Assembly (NCBI GenBank): GCA_944386775.1
Contig: CALXCJ010000006.1
Coordinates: 1-40,518 of the forward strand
DNA: 40,518 bases
Direction of reading: 5' to 3'
Source of the DNA: an uncultured Clostridia bacterium
GTDB lineage: Bacteria > Bacillota > Clostridia > TANB77 > CAG-508
Position 1 is the first letter of the stretch, and every line of letters begins with the position of its first letter. The notes under the pieces were generated by a model. It did not search any database. It saw only the letters and a program-made list of their open reading frames with translations, and was not told where the DNA came from. Positions 9,759-19,224 of the stretch are shown in pieces. Made by a program: the position numbers and the translations under genes.

Positions 9759-10530
9759 TTAAAGAATTGTCAATATTTCTGGCTCTTTTTCTGTAATTAA
9801 AATTGTATTTTCATAATGTGCTGCTAAACTTCCATCTTCTGTTACTATTGTCCAACCATCATCTAGTTCTAAAATATTTGGTTTTCCTTGTATTACCATT
9901 GGTTCTATTGCAAGTGTCATACCTGGTTCTAATCTAATTCCTCTACCAGCTTTTCCATAGTTTGGTATTCCTGGATCTTCATGCATTTGCCTTCCTATTC
10001 CATGACCTTGAAATTCTCTTACAACTGAAAAACCTTGAGATTTTACATATTCTCCTATTGCGTGACATACATCACCTATTCTATTTCCACTTTTTGCATA
10101 TTTTATACCTTCAAAGAAAGCTTGTTTTGTAACGTCAACTAACCTTTGAGCCTCTTTTGAAACTTTTCCAATTATAAAGGTTCTTGCAGCATCACCATTA
10201 AAACCATTTTTTAGTGCAACTGTATCAACACTTACAATGTCTCCTTCTTTAATTACTCTATTTTTAGATGGTATTCCGGTGAATTACTTCATCATTAATT
10301 GAAACACAAATTGAAGCAGGAAATCTTGGCACACCTCTAATTCCAATGTCATATCCTTTTTCTGCTGGAATTGCACCTAGACTTCTCATTTTATTTTCGG
10401 CTATTTGGTCTAGTTCATATGTTGTCATTCCTGGTTTTATTTTTTTTTCTAATTCTTTATATGTTAGTTTATCTTCTTTGGAATCTTCTTTTATTAATTC
10501 TATTTCTCTTTTTGATTTTATTGTTACCAA
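9759..10530 (-). CDS. map: Methionine aminopeptidase type I, split by a +1 shift at CGG
   Basis: Removes the initiator Met from new proteins. The first frame (10530-10264) starts at TTG with an AAGGAAG site and reads [14 protein letters not shown] ... VSINDEVIH, then CGG AAT ACC ATC TAA. Skipping the C of that CGG (10278) gives [19 protein letters not shown] and runs without further breaks to the stop at 9759, for 256 residues in all, normal for the family. Active-site ligands are all present: His of HGIP, both Asp (SVD and GDAARTF), His of GHGIG, Glu of AIEPM and Glu of HYENT. Such conservation argues for a working enzyme made by +1 frameshifting rather than decay. A base-calling error is the alternative, made unlikely by the same CGG context in two other genes here. 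Confidence 0.9.
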
Positions 10531-10566
10531 CTTTTATACTTCCTTTCAAATTTATCCCTTTGTGAA

Positions 10567-10710
10567 CAGTCCTTTTGGGACGTTTTACACTTTTAGTCTA
10601 TTTTTGCCCCATTTTGGGGACTATCCATTTTTGGAACATTTTACACTTTCAGTCTATTTCTATCCTATTTGGGGAGCATCTCTTTTTGGGACATTCACTT
10701 TTTTCTTTTT
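10567..10710. repeat. ~56-bp imperfect tandem repeat in the map-adk gap
   Basis: Two full units (about 10568-10620 and 10623-10674) share the order tcc...ttgg(g/a)ac, ttttacacttt, agtctattt and ttgggga. A third partial unit starts near 10680. Phrases such as gggaca/gggacg recur in other dispersed elements of the window. No gene is seen between map and adk. Confidence 0.75.
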
Positions 10711-10780
10711 CCCCTTTTTAGGAAAAATCTTCAAAGTAAGTCTATCAAAAGAACATTCTCAAAAAATTTTATTTTTTTTA

Positions 10781-10838
10781 AGGTCCGTCACTAAAATCCC
10801 GGCTAGCCGGGATTTTGAGGAACGTCCCTTAATCCCGG
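10781..10838. repeat. Dispersed palindromic element, copy 1 (3' of adk)
   Basis: A perfect 24-bp palindrome at 10793-10816 (core tcccggctagccggga) flanked by aggtccgtca and aacgtcccttaatcccgg. It ends right against the adk stop codon. A second copy with the same flanks is at 26357-26415, at the 3' end of ldh. It could act as a terminator or transcript-end stabiliser. Confidence 0.85.
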
Positions 10839-11498
10839 TTAAAAAAATTTTTCTATTATTTCTTCTGCTACGTCTTTTCCTAGTTTATTTATTTCTTTGC
10901 TTACTTCTGCTGTGTATAGGTTTCCTTGTTTTTCATAATATTTTATTAGTGGGCTTGTTTGTTCTAAGTAGCTGTTAAATCTTTGTTTTACTGTTTCTAT
11001 GTTGTCGTCTTTTCTTTGAATTAGTTTTGATCCACATTTGTCACATATTCCTTCTTGTTTTGGTGGGTTTAGTATTAGATTATATACTGTTTTACATTCT
11101 GAATTTGAACATACTCTTCTGTTTACTATTCTTTCTATTATTTCTTCTTCTGGTGTTACTAGGTTTATTACTAAGTCTACTTTTTGTCCTTTTTTTGCTA
11201 ATATTTTGTCTAATTCTTGTGCTTGTACTACTGTTCTTGGGAATCCGTCTAGTATTATTCCCAGTTTTACGTCGTCTTCTTCTAATCTTTTTTCTACTAT
11301 TCCTATTGTTATGTCATCTGGTACTAATTGTCCTTTTGATATGTAGCTGTCTGCTATTTTCCCAAGTTCTGTTTCTTCTTTAATGTTTTTTCTGAATATG
11401 TCTTCTGTTTTTATTTGCTTGATTCCTTTTTTTTTTTGTAATATTCCGGCAACAGTTCCTTTTCCTGTTCCTGGTGCACCTAACATTATTATATTCAT
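10839..11498 (-). CDS. adk: Adenylate kinase
   Basis: 219 residues. P-loop GAPGTGKGT at 7-15, NMP-binding region with KGQLVPDDIT, DGFPRT near 85, and a LID domain with a zinc site. The first knuckle is VCSNSEC (C-x4-C) rather than the usual C-x2-C; the second is ICDKCG. The enzyme interconverts ATP+AMP and 2 ADP. Position between secY and map is standard for Gram-positives. The ATG at 11498 follows AGGAGG. Confidence 0.97.
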   Translation of the reverse strand: MNIIMLGAPGTGKGTVAGILQKKKGIKQIKTEDIFRKNIKEETELGKIADSYISKGQLVPDDITIGIVEKRLEEDDVKLGIILDGFPRTVVQAQELDKILAKKGQKVDLVINLVTPEEEIIERIVNRRVCSNSECKTVYNLILNPPKQEGICDKCGSKLIQRKDDNIETVKQRFNSYLEQTSPLIKYYEKQGNLYTAEVSKEINKLGKDVAEEIIEKFF

Positions 11499-11640
11499 TT
11501 TTTTTCCTCCTAAAAAAGTGACTTTTAAAGATTTAATAATCTTTTTAATATTTATTCTGCATTTTTATATTTTTGACTAAAATAAACATTAAAAAAACTA
11601 TTAAATTTATGTTAGACTTTACATTTCACTAAAACAACGG

Positions 11641-11668
11641 TTGTGGATAATAAAGATATTATCCACAA
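11641..11668. promoter_or_regulatory. Inverted pair of consensus DnaA boxes / hairpin
   Basis: An 11-bp perfect inverted repeat (TTGTGGATAAT ... ATTATCCACAA) with a 6-nt loop, between secY and adk. Each arm holds TTATCCACA, the exact DnaA-box consensus, in opposite directions (11642-11650 and 11659-11667). It may instead act only as an mRNA hairpin, since no T run follows. Confidence 0.6.
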
Positions 11669-11703
11669 TATTGTTTAATTTATATTTAGTAATTTGATAT
11701 TTA

Positions 11704-13026
11704 CTATTTTTCCAAAAATCCTTTATAATGTCTCATTACTAATTGTGATTCTAATTGTTGTATTGTCTCTAAAGCAACTCCTACAACGATTAATATTGAT
11801 GTACCACCAAATGCTATATTTAGGTTTGTAAATCTTAAGAACATTGGGATTATTGCGATTATTGCTAAGAATAGTCCTCCAAACCATGTTAATTTAGATA
11901 TTATTGATGATAGATATTCTGTTGTTGGTTTTCCAGCTCTGATTCCTGGTATAAATCCACCATTTCTTTTGATGTTGTTTGCAACTTCTGCTGGATTGAA
12001 TGTTGCGTATGTGTAGAAAAATGTGAATCCTATAATTAATAATAAGTACACTATTGCATTTGCGATTGAATATCCTATTCCAACATTAGATGATGATGTT
12101 GCAATAGAGAAATTGTATATTGCAGCTAAAAATCCTGTTTGAGTTGCAATATCACTTACAAATATTTGGATTATCATGGCTGGGAATGTCATAAATGATG
12201 ATGCAAATATTATTGGCATAACTCCTGCCATTGCTAGTTTTAATGGGATGTGTGTGTTTTGTGCTCCCATCATTTTTCTTCCTACTACTTTTTTAGAGTA
12301 TTGAACTGGTACTCTTCTTTCTGCTTGTTGTACAAATACAACTCCTGCAATTAGTATTATTGCTCCTACTATTATTCCAATAGATAGTAATAATCCTGTT
12401 GTGCTAAATCCTGCATCTGTTACTATTAATCCCCATAGTGTTGTTACAAAACTTGGTAGTCCTGATATAATACCTACAAAGATAATTATTGATATTCCAT
12501 TTCCTATACCTTTGTTTGTTATTTGATCTCCAAGCCACATTAGAATTGCTGTTCCTGCAACTAAACCTACAACTACTAAAGCTCCTGTTAGGAATGTGTT
12601 ATCTACAAATATTCCAGATGTTCTATATGATAAAAATATTCCAACGGCTTCTATTATTGCAAGTACTATTGTAAGCATTTTTGTGTATTTATTGATTTTC
12701 TTTCTTCCTTCTTCTCCACCTTCTTTTGTTAGTCTTTCTAAAGATGGGATTATCATTGCTAGCAATTGTATAACAATTGAAGCTGTGATATATGGAGTTA
12801 TTGACATTGCAAATACAGAAAATCTTGAGAATGCTCCTCCTGAGATGGTATTTATTAGTCCTACTATTCCATCTGTAGATGACATTGCTTCATTTAATGC
12901 AACATTATCTACTCCTGGAACAGTTATATAACATCCTAATCTAAATATTACTATTAATAGTAATGTGTATAATAATTTTTTTCTTACTTCTGGTGTTTTA
13001 AATGCATTTGCTATTGTTTTAAACAA
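11704..13026 (-). CDS. secY: Preprotein translocase subunit SecY
   Basis: 440 residues with ten predicted membrane helices. Signatures: RLGCYITVPGVD, the plug/TM2 region GGAFSRFSVFAMSITPYITASI, and KRNGGFIPGIRAGKPT in the C-terminal cytoplasmic loop. It forms the channel of the Sec translocon with SecE and SecG. The start is TTG at 13026, directly after the TAG of rplO with no bases between, and the site GAGGTG lies inside the rplO 3' end, so translation is probably coupled. Confidence 0.97.
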   Translation of the reverse strand: MFKTIANAFKTPEVRKKLLYTLLLIVIFRLGCYITVPGVDNVALNEAMSSTDGIVGLINTISGGAFSRFSVFAMSITPYITASIVIQLLAMIIPSLERLTKEGGEEGRKKINKYTKMLTIVLAIIEAVGIFLSYRTSGIFVDNTFLTGALVVVGLVAGTAILMWLGDQITNKGIGNGISIIIFVGIISGLPSFVTTLWGLIVTDAGFSTTGLLLSIGIIVGAIILIAGVVFVQQAERRVPVQYSKKVVGRKMMGAQNTHIPLKLAMAGVMPIIFASSFMTFPAMIIQIFVSDIATQTGFLAAIYNFSIATSSSNVGIGYSIANAIVYLLLIIGFTFFYTYATFNPAEVANNIKRNGGFIPGIRAGKPTTEYLSSIISKLTWFGGLFLAIIAIIPMFLRFTNLNIAFGGTSILIVVGVALETIQQLESQLVMRHYKGFLEK

Positions 13027-13461
13027 CTAAATCACCTCAGCCTTTCCGCCTAAAGCTTCGATTTCTTCTTTTGCTTTTTTTGTAAATCTAACGGCTTTTA
13101 CATTTAATTTTTTCTCTAATTTTCCTGTAGCTAGTATTACTATTCCATCATTTATTTTACCAATGATTCCTTCTTCTAGTAAGCTTTCTGCTGTTACATC
13201 TGTAGCTTTTGATTTGTTTAACATAGCAAATGTTACTTCTGTGTAATTTTTAGAATTTATATTTTTGAATCCTCTTTTTGGTAATCTTCTATATAATGGT
13301 GTTTGTCCACCTTCAAAGCCACGTCTTACTCCTCCACCAGATCTTGCTTTTTGTCCTTTATGTCCTCTTCCTGAAGTTTTTCCAAGTCCAGAACCTATTC
13401 CACGTCCTCTTCTTGTTCTTTCTTCTTTTTTTACTGCTGGCTTTAACTCGTTTAGTTTCAT
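13027..13461 (-). CDS. rplO: 50S ribosomal protein L15
   Basis: 144 residues from [20 protein letters not shown], with [18 protein letters not shown] typical of L15. The ATG at 13461 is preceded by AAGGAGGTG at 11 nt; the GTG four codons upstream lies on the Shine-Dalgarno sequence itself. L30 (rpmD), which normally lies between rpsE and rplO, is not present in the 89-bp gap. Confidence 0.97.
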   Translation of the reverse strand: MKLNELKPAVKKEERTRRGRGIGSGLGKTSGRGHKGQKARSGGGVRRGFEGGQTPLYRRLPKRGFKNINSKNYTEVTFAMLNKSKATDVTAESLLEEGIIGKINDGIVILATGKLEKKLNVKAVRFTKKAKEEIEALGGKAEVI

Positions 13462-13550
13462 TTTCACTTGCACCTCCTTAAATCTCTATGAATATGTAGT
13501 ATTTGTTTGGTTATTTTATAATTCTTATTATAATATATTTTATATCATTA

Positions 13551-14036
13551 TTACAAGATATCTTCTACTTTTTTACCTCTTTTTTTAGCAACTTGTTCTA
13601 GTGTTTGCATAGATTTTAATCCTTCGATTGTAGCATATACTACGTTTCTTGGATTGTTTGTTCCTATAACTTTTGTTCTTATATCTTTATATCCTGCAAG
13701 TTCTAGTACTGGTCTAACACTTCCTCCTGCTATAACTCCAGTACCAACTTCTGCTGGTTTTAATAATACATTTGCACTTCCGAACTTTCCTACAAATTCA
13801 TGAGGTACAGTTGTGCCAACTATTGGAACTTCTATTAAGTTTTTCTTAGCTTCTTGTATAGCTTTTTTTATAGCGTCTGGAACTTCAGCTGCTTTTCCAT
13901 TACCTACACCAATATGTCCATTTTCGTCACCAACAACTACTACTGCACTAAATCTAAAAGTTCTACCACCTTTAACAACTTTTGCAACTCTGTTGATAGC
14001 AACTACTTTTTCTTTTAATTCGTTTTTTTCTTCCAT
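13551..14036 (-). CDS. rpsE: 30S ribosomal protein S5
   Basis: 161 residues. [21 protein letters not shown] and the C-terminal [19 protein letters not shown] are S5 signatures. It contributes to decoding accuracy at the mRNA entry site. ATG at 14036 with a GGAGGGT site. Followed directly by rplO without rpmD. Confidence 0.98.
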   Translation of the reverse strand: MEEKNELKEKVVAINRVAKVVKGGRTFRFSAVVVVGDENGHIGVGNGKAAEVPDAIKKAIQEAKKNLIEVPIVGTTVPHEFVGKFGSANVLLKPAEVGTGVIAGGSVRPVLELAGYKDIRTKVIGTNNPRNVVYATIEGLKSMQTLEQVAKKRGKKVEDIL

Positions 14037-14060
14037 CGGTTTATTTATACCCTCCTTTAC

Positions 14061-14420
14061 CTAAAATTTCAAACCGCCGTTTCTTGCAGCTTCTGCTAGT
14101 TCTTTTACAACTCCATGATAAATATATCCACCACGATCAAAAACTACTGTTTCAATATTTTTTGCTTTTGCTTTTTTTGCAATTAATTCTCCTAGCTCTT
14201 TTGCTGCTTGTTTATTTGCATATTTTGTTTTTACTTCTTTGTCAAGTGTTGAAGCACTTACTAATGTATTTCCTTTTACATCATCTATGATTTGTACATA
14301 TAAATTAGTGTTACTTCTATATATGCATAGTCTTGGTCTTTCTGCTGTTCCAGATATTTTTCTTCTTACTCTTAGATGTCTTCTTTGTCTTTCCATTTTT
14401 CTATCTGTTTTCTTAACCAT
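14061..14420 (-). CDS. rplR: 50S ribosomal protein L18
   Basis: 119 residues, with [20 protein letters not shown] near the start and [20 protein letters not shown] near the end, both L18 motifs for 5S rRNA binding. ATG at 14420 with AAAGGAG. The 63-codon frame 14451-14642 on the same strand overlaps the rplF end and is not a gene. Confidence 0.97.
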   Translation of the reverse strand: MVKKTDRKMERQRRHLRVRRKISGTAERPRLCIYRSNTNLYVQIIDDVKGNTLVSASTLDKEVKTKYANKQAAKELGELIAKKAKAKNIETVVFDRGGYIYHGVVKELAEAARNGGLKF

Positions 14421-14540
14421 TTTTTTCTCCTTTCTTATAAAAAATAAGATTTATATTTTTATAGGTTTTATTATTATATATAGTAAGAATTTTATATTTA
14501 CTTTATTATTTATTTTTTTCTTACTTTGTTTTAAAAGCTT

Positions 14541-14590
14541 ATATATATGAAAGTATTTCTTACATATATATGAAATTATTTCTTTCATAC
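14541..14590. repeat. 23-bp tandem duplication after rplF
   Basis: atatatatgaaa begins copies at 14541 and 14564, with an identical spacing of attattt/gtatttctt sequence. It lies a few bases 3' of the rplF stop, in the rplF-rplR gap (14421-14595). Confidence 0.7.
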
Positions 14591-14595
14591 CATAC

Positions 14596-15132
14596 TTATT
14601 TACCTGTTTTTCCTTCTTTACGTCTAATAACTTCATCAGCATATTTGATACCTTTACCTCTATATACTTCAGGTGGTCTTTTTGTTCTGATAACTGCTGC
14701 TGTTTGCCCTACTAGTTCTTTATCTATTCCTTTTACTATTATTGTGTTAGCATTTGGAACATCAAAAGTAATTCCTTCTGGTGCTTCGAAAATTACTGGA
14801 TGAGAATATCCTAAAGCAAGATTTAAATCTTTTCCTTGTTTAGTTACTCTGTATCCAACTCCGTTTATTTGTAGTTCTTTAGAAAATTCGTCTTTTACAC
14901 CAATTAACATATTGTTTATTAATGTTCTAGTTAAACCATGTAAACTTTTATTTTGTGTTTCATCATTTATTCTAGATACTTTAATTGTGTTTCCATCCAT
15001 TTCTAAAGTTATATTTTTATGTATTTCTCTTTCTAATGTACCTTTTGGACCTTTTACAGTTATATGATGTCCGTCTATTTTTACTTCTACACCATCTGGT
15101 ACTGTAATAGGTTTATTTCCTATTCTTGACAT
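14596..15132 (-). CDS. rplF: 50S ribosomal protein L6
   Basis: 178 residues from MSRIGNKPITVPDGVEVKI, with GVGYRV and the C-terminal KRPPEVYRGKGIKYADEVIR. ATG at 15132 with AAGGAGG; the upstream extension of the frame to 15189 is not used. Confidence 0.97.
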   Translation of the reverse strand: MSRIGNKPITVPDGVEVKIDGHHITVKGPKGTLEREIHKNITLEMDGNTIKVSRINDETQNKSLHGLTRTLINNMLIGVKDEFSKELQINGVGYRVTKQGKDLNLALGYSHPVIFEAPEGITFDVPNANTIIVKGIDKELVGQTAAVIRTKRPPEVYRGKGIKYADEVIRRKEGKTGK

Positions 15133-15330
15133 TTCTTTGTTTTCCTCCTTTTCGTCAATTTTAATTAGGGATTTTCCCTTATTTAGCAATTTTTATTATA
15201 ATTTACTTCAATTATTTGAATTGGTTATAATTTACTCTAGCTAAGTTCATCTAATTCAATTCAAATTAATATAATATAATTTAATTTACTGTAATGTAAT
15301 CTAATATACTATGTTTTCTTATAATATAAA

Positions 15331-15729
15331 TTACCAAACATATGCTAAAACTTCTCCTCCAACACCTAATTGTCTTGCTTCTTTGTCTGTTTTTAGTCCT
15401 TTAGGTGTAGATATTATTGCTATTCCTAAACCGTTTAAAACTTGTGGTAATTCATCTTTTCCTGCATATACTCTTAAACCTGGTTTACTTATTCTTTTTA
15501 ATCCATCTATTACTCTTTTTCCTTTTTCATCATATTTTAGAGTAATTCTTATTGTTCCTTGATTATCATCTTTTATTTCTTCAAAAGATTTTATATATCC
15601 TTCTCTGAATAGTATTTCTGCAATCCCTAATTTCATATTTGATGCTGGTACATCTACTATTTTGTGTTTAGAACTATTTGCATTTCTTATTCTTGTTAAC
15701 ATATCTGCAATTGGGTCTGTTGTATTCAA
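15331..15729 (-). CDS. rpsH: 30S ribosomal protein S8
   Basis: 132 residues: [20 protein letters not shown] at the start and [20 protein letters not shown] near the end. The start codon is TTG at 15729, with GGAGGGAAT at a good distance. S8 binds 16S helix 21 and is the autoregulator of the spc operon in Escherichia coli; no such site is assigned here. Confidence 0.97.
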   Translation of the reverse strand: MNTTDPIADMLTRIRNANSSKHKIVDVPASNMKLGIAEILFREGYIKSFEEIKDDNQGTIRITLKYDEKGKRVIDGLKRISKPGLRVYAGKDELPQVLNGLGIAIISTPKGLKTDKEARQLGVGGEVLAYVW

Positions 15730-15792
15730 TTTATATTCCCTCCTTTTCTAACTAATGCTAGGGGATTTAAGATTAATCACCCTTATATTTTT

Positions 15793-15978
15793 TTACCAAC
15801 TAGCCTTTTTAACACCTGGTATTTCTCCTTTATGAGCTAATTCTCTAAAACAAACACGACAAATACCATATTTTCTAATATATGCATGTGGTCTTCCACA
15901 TAATTTACATCTATTATATTCTCTTGTTTTGTATTTTTGTGGTCTAGCTTGTTTTACTTTCATTGATTTTTTAGCCAT
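15793..15978 (-). CDS. rpsN: 30S ribosomal protein S14, zinc type
   Basis: 61 residues with [20 protein letters not shown], the four-Cys zinc motif of type Z S14, ending in KKASW. ATG at 15978 with GGAGG. The short length confirms the zinc form. Confidence 0.98.
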   Translation of the reverse strand: MAKKSMKVKQARPQKYKTREYNRCKLCGRPHAYIRKYGICRVCFRELAHKGEIPGVKKASW

Positions 15979-15999
15979 AGCTTCTTTTCCTCCTTTTGA

Positions 16000-16539
16000 C
16001 TAATTTTTAAAAGGCATTCCTAAAAGTTTTAGTAATTCTTTTGCTTCTTCGTCTGAATTAGCTGTAGTTGCAAATATAATATCCATTCCTCTTATTTTGT
16101 CTATTTTATCATATTCTATTTCTGGGAATATTAATTGTTCTTTAATTCCCATTGCGTAATTTCCTCTACCATCGAATGAATCTTGTGATACTCCTCTAAA
16201 GTCTCTAACTCTTGGAAGTGCTACATTAAATAGTTTGTATACAAAATCATACATTTTGTCTGCTCTTAATGTAACTTTGCAACCTACATTTACACCTTCT
16301 CTTAGTTTGAATGCTGCAATTGATTTTCTAGCTTTTGTTACAACTGGTCTTTGACCTGTAATTTGCATTAAATCATTCATTGCATTTTCTAGTGATTTAG
16401 GGTTTTCTTTTACATCTCCTAAACCTATATTTATAACTATTTTATCAAGTTTTGGAACTTGCATTATTGATTTATAATTAAATTTTTTCATTAATGCTGG
16501 TACTACTTCATTTATGTATTTTTCTTTTAATTTTTCCAT
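16000..16539 (-). CDS. rplE: 50S ribosomal protein L5
   Basis: 179 residues: [40 protein letters not shown], and C-terminal [20 protein letters not shown], all L5 signatures. It binds 5S rRNA and tRNA in the P site. ATG at 16539 with GGAGG. Confidence 0.98.
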   Translation of the reverse strand: MEKLKEKYINEVVPALMKKFNYKSIMQVPKLDKIVINIGLGDVKENPKSLENAMNDLMQITGQRPVVTKARKSIAAFKLREGVNVGCKVTLRADKMYDFVYKLFNVALPRVRDFRGVSQDSFDGRGNYAMGIKEQLIFPEIEYDKIDKIRGMDIIFATTANSDEEAKELLKLLGMPFKN

Positions 16540-16565
16540 TTCCTAGTTTAAGCCTCCTTTCTAAA

Positions 16566-16874
16566 CTATTTCAATTTTGCACCACATTTTTTGCAAATAC
16601 GGATTTTTTTATCATTTTCCATTTTGTATCCAACTTTTGTTGCTTTTCCACATTTAGGACATACAACGTTTACTTTTGAAGCTGGAATTGCACATTCTAC
16701 TGATAATATTCCGCCTTCTTCTCCTGCTTTTCTAGGTTTAACATGTTTTTTTCTTATATTTACATCTTTAACAACAATTTTATCTTGTTTTGGTAATATT
16801 TCTAAAACTTCTCCTGTTCTGCCTTTATCATTTCCAGACAAAACTGAAACATTGTCACCTTTTTTTATTCTCAT
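16566..16874 (-). CDS. rplX: 50S ribosomal protein L24
   Basis: 102 residues. N-terminal KOW motif KKGDNVSVLSGNDKGRTGEV; the C-terminus has CPKCG...CKKCG, the zinc-ribbon form of L24. ATG at 16874 with AAAGGAGG. Confidence 0.97.
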   Translation of the reverse strand: MRIKKGDNVSVLSGNDKGRTGEVLEILPKQDKIVVKDVNIRKKHVKPRKAGEEGGILSVECAIPASKVNVVCPKCGKATKVGYKMENDKKIRICKKCGAKLK

Positions 16875-17020
16875 CAGAGTTTTTCCTCCTTTTCTTTAAC
16901 TTCACTTATTATTTTTGCTTTGATTATTTTTTTGCATAAAAATATTTTATTGCAAGCATAAATAATAATGTTTTTATATATTTTTTGTCTACTTTTAATT
17001 TAATTAATTATGCTTTTTTA

Positions 17021-17075
17021 TCTGAATTTAATCAAATATATTTTTTATTTGAATTTAGTCAAATATATTTTTTAT
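17021..17075. repeat. 27-bp tandem duplication at the rplN 3' end
   Basis: tgaattta(a/g)tcaaatatatttttta occurs at about 17023 and 17050; the second copy touches the rplN stop codon (17072-17074). The rplN-rplX gap (16875-17071) is otherwise AT-rich without a gene. Confidence 0.7.
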
Positions 17076-17440
17076 AAAACTTCTGGAGCAAGTGATAATA
17101 TTTTCATATAATCATCATCTCTTAGTTCTCTTGCAACTGGCCCAAATATACGTGTTCCTCTTGGTGTTTTATCTTCTTTTATGATTACAGCTGCATTTTC
17201 GTCAAATTTTATATATGAACCATCTGCTCTACGTAGTCCTCTTTTACTTCTTACAATAACGGCTTTAACAACATCACCTTTTTTAACAACGCCACCTGGT
17301 GTTGCTGATTTAACTGAAGCAACTATAACATCTCCGATGTTTGCTGTTTTTCTGTATGAACCACCTAAACATCTGATGCACATAATTTCTTTTGCACCTG
17401 TGTTATCTGCAACTTTTAATATTGTTTGTTGTTGTATCAT
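17072..17440 (-). CDS. rplN: 50S ribosomal protein L14
   Basis: 122 residues, beginning [20 protein letters not shown] and ending [17 protein letters not shown], both L14 signatures. ATG at 17440 with AAAGGAGAT. Confidence 0.98.
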   Translation of the reverse strand: MIQQQTILKVADNTGAKEIMCIRCLGGSYRKTANIGDVIVASVKSATPGGVVKKGDVVKAVIVRSKRGLRRADGSYIKFDENAAVIIKEDKTPRGTRIFGPVARELRDDDYMKILSLAPEVL

Positions 17441-17480
17441 TATAGGTATCTCCTTTCTTTTTGATAAATTTCATACCAAT

Positions 17481-17744
17481 TTATTTTATAATAGCTTTTT
17501 CTACTATTTCAACTACTCTCCATCTTTTATCTTTAGAAAGTGGTCTTGTTTCCATAACTTTAACTTTGTCACCAATTTGGCAAGCATTTTCTTCGTCATG
17601 GGCTTTTAGTTTATATGTTTTTTTCATTGTCTTTGAGTAAACTTTGTGTTTTGTTCTTGTTTCTACAGCTACTACAACTGTTTTATCCATTTTGTTTGAT
17701 ATTACAGTTCCTACCATAGTTTTACGAAGATTTCTTTCTTCCAT
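17481..17744 (-). CDS. rpsQ: 30S ribosomal protein S17
   Basis: 87 residues: [20 protein letters not shown] and C-terminal [22 protein letters not shown]-fold primary 16S-binding protein. ATG at 17744 with GGAGGATTC. Confidence 0.97.
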   Translation of the reverse strand: MEERNLRKTMVGTVISNKMDKTVVVAVETRTKHKVYSKTMKKTYKLKAHDEENACQIGDKVKVMETRPLSKDKRWRVVEIVEKAIIK

Positions 17745-17825
17745 TTATGAATCCTCCTTCTTTTTTACTTGATAGCAAATTTTATTAAATCATATTTATA
17801 TTCGTTTAATGTTTTTCACTTTTTT

Positions 17826-17905
17826 ATAGCTTATCTTTTTAACTTTTTTATAATTATCTTTTTAACTTTTTTATAATTATCTTTTTATAAATTGTTTTTA
17901 TAATT
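17826..17905. repeat. 23-bp tandem repeat x3 in the rpsQ-rpmC gap
   Basis: tatctttttaacttttttataat recurs with period 23 (the shared c of tatc at 17835, 17858 and 17881), then decays into related tttttataatta text up to the rpmC end. Confidence 0.75.
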
Positions 17906-17929
17906 ATATTTTTATAGATATTTTATAAA

Positions 17930-18136
17930 TTATTTTTTTGATTCAGCTATTTTTCTTTCTGTTAATACAGTATTTATTTTAGCTATATCTCTTTTAACTT
18001 CTTTTATTTTCATTGGATTATCTAATCCATTTGTAGCTAAACTAAATTTTAATTTGAATAATTCTGTTTTTAGTTCACCTAATTCTTTCTCTAAATCTGG
18101 TGAAGACATTTCTCTTATTTTATCTATCTTCATCAT
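17930..18136 (-). CDS. rpmC: 50S ribosomal protein L29
   Basis: 68 residues: [20 protein letters not shown] then [20 protein letters not shown], with the C-terminal [15 protein letters not shown]. The start is ATG at 18136 after AAGGTAGG; ATG at 18133 and GTG at 18142 are also possible. The gene overlaps the rplP 3' end by 17 bp, so translation is probably coupled. Confidence 0.95.
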   Translation of the reverse strand: MMKIDKIREMSSPDLEKELGELKTELFKLKFSLATNGLDNPMKIKEVKRDIAKINTVLTERKIAESKK

Positions 18137-18563
18137 TTTCACCTACCTTTTCAGATTCCTTTGCAACGAATTTTGCTTTAATAGGTAGTTTATTCATTGC
18201 TAAACGTAAGGCTTCTCTTGCTGTTGCTTCTGGTACACCAGCTATTTCAAACATTACTCTTCCTGGTTTTACAACAGCTACCCAATATTCTGGAGCACCT
18301 TTACCTTTACCCATACGAGTACCGATTGGTTTTGCAGTTATTGGTTTGTCTGGGAATATTTTAATCCAAACTTTTCCACCTCTTTTTATATAACGAGTCA
18401 TAGCAATACGAGCTGCTTCTATTTGGTTACTTGTAATTAGTCCAGCAGTTACTGCTTGAAGACCATATTCTCCATCAGAAACACGAGTTCCTCTTGTTGC
18501 TTTTCCTCTCATTCTACCTTTTTGCATTTTTCTAAATTTTGTTCTTTTTGGCATTAATGGCAT
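18120..18563 (-). CDS. rplP: 50S ribosomal protein L16
   Basis: 147 residues: [31 protein letters not shown] and [20 protein letters not shown], all L16. ATG at 18563 overlaps the rpsC stop by one base (TAATG), with GGAGGAG inside rpsC as its binding site. Confidence 0.97.
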   Translation of the reverse strand: MPLMPKRTKFRKMQKGRMRGKATRGTRVSDGEYGLQAVTAGLITSNQIEAARIAMTRYIKRGGKVWIKIFPDKPITAKPIGTRMGKGKGAPEYWVAVVKPGRVMFEIAGVPEATAREALRLAMNKLPIKAKFVAKESEKVGENDEDR

Positions 18564-19219
18564 TATGCTTCTCCTCCTTCCACTTTTTTAGCTGGAAGAA
18601 CTTCTCCTTTATATATCCAAACTTTTACACCGATTTTTCCATATGTTGTATCTGCTTCTGCAAATCCATAATCTATATCTGCTCTTAAAGTTTGTAGGGG
18701 AATATTTCCTTCTTTATAGAATTCTGTTCTTGCCATGTCGGCTCCACCTAATCTTCCAGATACTGAAGTTTTAATTCCTAAAGCTCCTGCTTTTATTGCT
18801 TTTTGCATACATTGTTTCATTGCACGTCTAAATGAAATTCTTCTTTCTAGTTGTCCTGCAATGTTTTCAGCAACTAATTGGCTGTCTGTGTCTGCATTTT
18901 TTACTTCAACTATATTTAAATTAATATTTTTTCCGATTAATTTTGTAAGTTCTGCTTTTACGCTTTCTGCTCCAGCTCCACCTTTTCCTATTACTATTCC
19001 AGGTTTTGCTGTATATAAGTTAACTTTTATAGCTTTTGCAGTTCTTTCAATTTCTATTTTAGCTATTCCTGCTTGGTATAATTTTTTCTTTAAAAATTTA
19101 CGAATTTTTTGGTCTTCTACTAAATATTCTGAGAAATGTTTAGAATCTGCATACCATTTTGAGTTCCAGTCTTTAATTATTCCAACTCTAACTCCTGTTG
19201 GATGTACCTTTTGTCCCAT
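18563..19219 (-). CDS. rpsC: 30S ribosomal protein S3
   Basis: 218 residues: [20 protein letters not shown], the KH domain with [17 protein letters not shown], and C-terminal [20 protein letters not shown]. It guards the mRNA entry channel. ATG at 19219 with AGGAGG. Confidence 0.98.
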   Translation of the reverse strand: MGQKVHPTGVRVGIIKDWNSKWYADSKHFSEYLVEDQKIRKFLKKKLYQAGIAKIEIERTAKAIKVNLYTAKPGIVIGKGGAGAESVKAELTKLIGKNINLNIVEVKNADTDSQLVAENIAGQLERRISFRRAMKQCMQKAIKAGALGIKTSVSGRLGGADMARTEFYKEGNIPLQTLRADIDYGFAEADTTYGKIGVKVWIYKGEVLPAKKVEGGEA

Positions 19220-19224
19220 TTAGT

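Noticed and set aside
14451..14642. 63-codon minus-strand frame between rplR and rplF
   Set aside because: Overlaps the rplF 3' end in another frame, low-complexity Lys/Ile composition and no binding site.
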